Below the pieces are notes generated by a model. The model had not been told where the DNA came from. It worked only from the letters and a program-made list of their open reading frames with translations, and did not search any database. Both the position numbers and the translations under genes were made by a program. Positions 15,492 to 15,777 of a DNA stretch of 15,777 nt are shown here, piece by piece. Within the stretch, counting starts at the first letter, position 1, and each line of letters opens with the position of its first letter. Source of the stretch: Bacilli bacterium (lineage in GTDB: Bacteria > Bacillota_I > Bacilli_A > RFN20 > CAG-826); contig JAEDOI010000022.1 in the NCBI GenBank assembly GCA_016302065.1, positions 1 through 15,777 of the forward strand, given 5' to 3'.

Positions 15492-15777
15492 ATGAAAAAA
15501 AGACTTCTAATCACGCTACTTACAATTTGCACGGTTATAAGCATTACCATTGGTATTGCTTCTTTTTCTTATGCTTGGCTTAGTCAAGTTCCTTCATATG
15601 AATTTACTCTTTCTACTGGAGATTATCCTTTAATTGTTAAAACTAATGGTTATTTAACTGATTTTGTTAGTACTCCAAATGTAGTTGATAATGGAAATGG
15701 TGGAACAGGAAATTTAGATTACAATAATGAAAATGAAGGAACTTTAAGGCTTACTAAAGCAAATTTTAAAACATATA
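15492..15777 (+). CDS. Secreted surface protein, N-terminal part (SipW-substrate-like, 3' end outside window)
   Basis: The frame from ATG 15492 is open to the end of the window (95 codons), so the gene is cut by the window edge. It begins MKKRLLITLL, has a hydrophobic segment to about residue 27 and then SYAWLSQVP, the same Ala-Trp position (28-29) as in the 2122 and 3146 proteins, so a signal peptide cut near Ala28 is likely. The mature start (YEFTLSTGDYPLIV) is beta-rich and is followed by a Gly/Asn-rich stretch. It is probably another extracellular subunit handled by the SipW-type peptidase. It sits alone behind its own promoter and cyclic-di-GMP-I riboswitch, which fits a main subunit made on command of the second messenger (inference). 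No ribosome site is visible before the ATG. Confidence 0.75.
   Translation, partial: MKKRLLITLLTICTVISITIGIASFSYAWLSQVPSYEFTLSTGDYPLIVKTNGYLTDFVSTPNVVDNGNGGTGNLDYNNENEGTLRLTKANFKTY

Overview
The window comes from a very A+T-rich bacterium. Genes are packed on one strand, the promoters fit sigma-A, lipoproteins and SipW-type signal peptidase are present, and Shine-Dalgarno sites are purine-rich. This points to the Bacillota (Bacilli, perhaps an uncultured gut lineage close to Erysipelotrichales, RF39 or Acholeplasma-like groups); the lineage is an inference. Two genes end in TGA inside ATGA overlaps (4210-4213 and 9526-9529) and tryptophan is TGG, so the genetic code is the standard bacterial one, not the Mycoplasma one. 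All genes are on the + strand.

Layout. Positions 1-530 hold the 3' end of a gene for a secreted surface protein. A strong terminator follows, then a small two-helix membrane protein gene (655-1023) with its own terminator. From about 1057 a sigma-A promoter drives a cyclic-di-GMP-I (GEMM-I) riboswitch (1097-1158). The 3' strand of its aptamer can instead form an intrinsic terminator (1149-1213), which predicts an ON switch. Downstream lies a long, mostly overlapping run of genes: a TasA/camelysin-like protein (1305), two paralogous secreted proteins (2122, 3146), a membrane-anchored McrB-like AAA+ ATPase (4210), a DUF2357/McrC-like partner with a coiled-coil tail and no recognisable nuclease (5736), a SipW-type signal peptidase (7231), a membrane EAL phosphodiesterase (8000), a degenerate MTA/SAH-nucleosidase homologue (9526), a solute-binding lipoprotein (10310) and a large GGDEF-Cache-GGDEF*-EAL protein (12038-15214). 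At the end, a second promoter with palindromes and a second cyclic-di-GMP-I aptamer (15416-15478) precede the start of another secreted surface protein gene (15492, runs off the window).

How it may work together (inference). High cyclic-di-GMP should open the first riboswitch and produce secreted fibre- or matrix-type proteins, their dedicated signal peptidase and an ATPase/partner pair that may act in their export, assembly or quality control. The same transcript makes two EAL proteins able to degrade cyclic-di-GMP, one of which also carries an intact GGDEF synthase domain and an extracellular sensor beside a binding lipoprotein. This would be a cyclic-di-GMP-sensing operon that sets its own signal level. 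The most novel part is the McrB-like/DUF2357 pair placed between SipW-type substrates and SipW, which argues for a role in the cell surface rather than DNA restriction.
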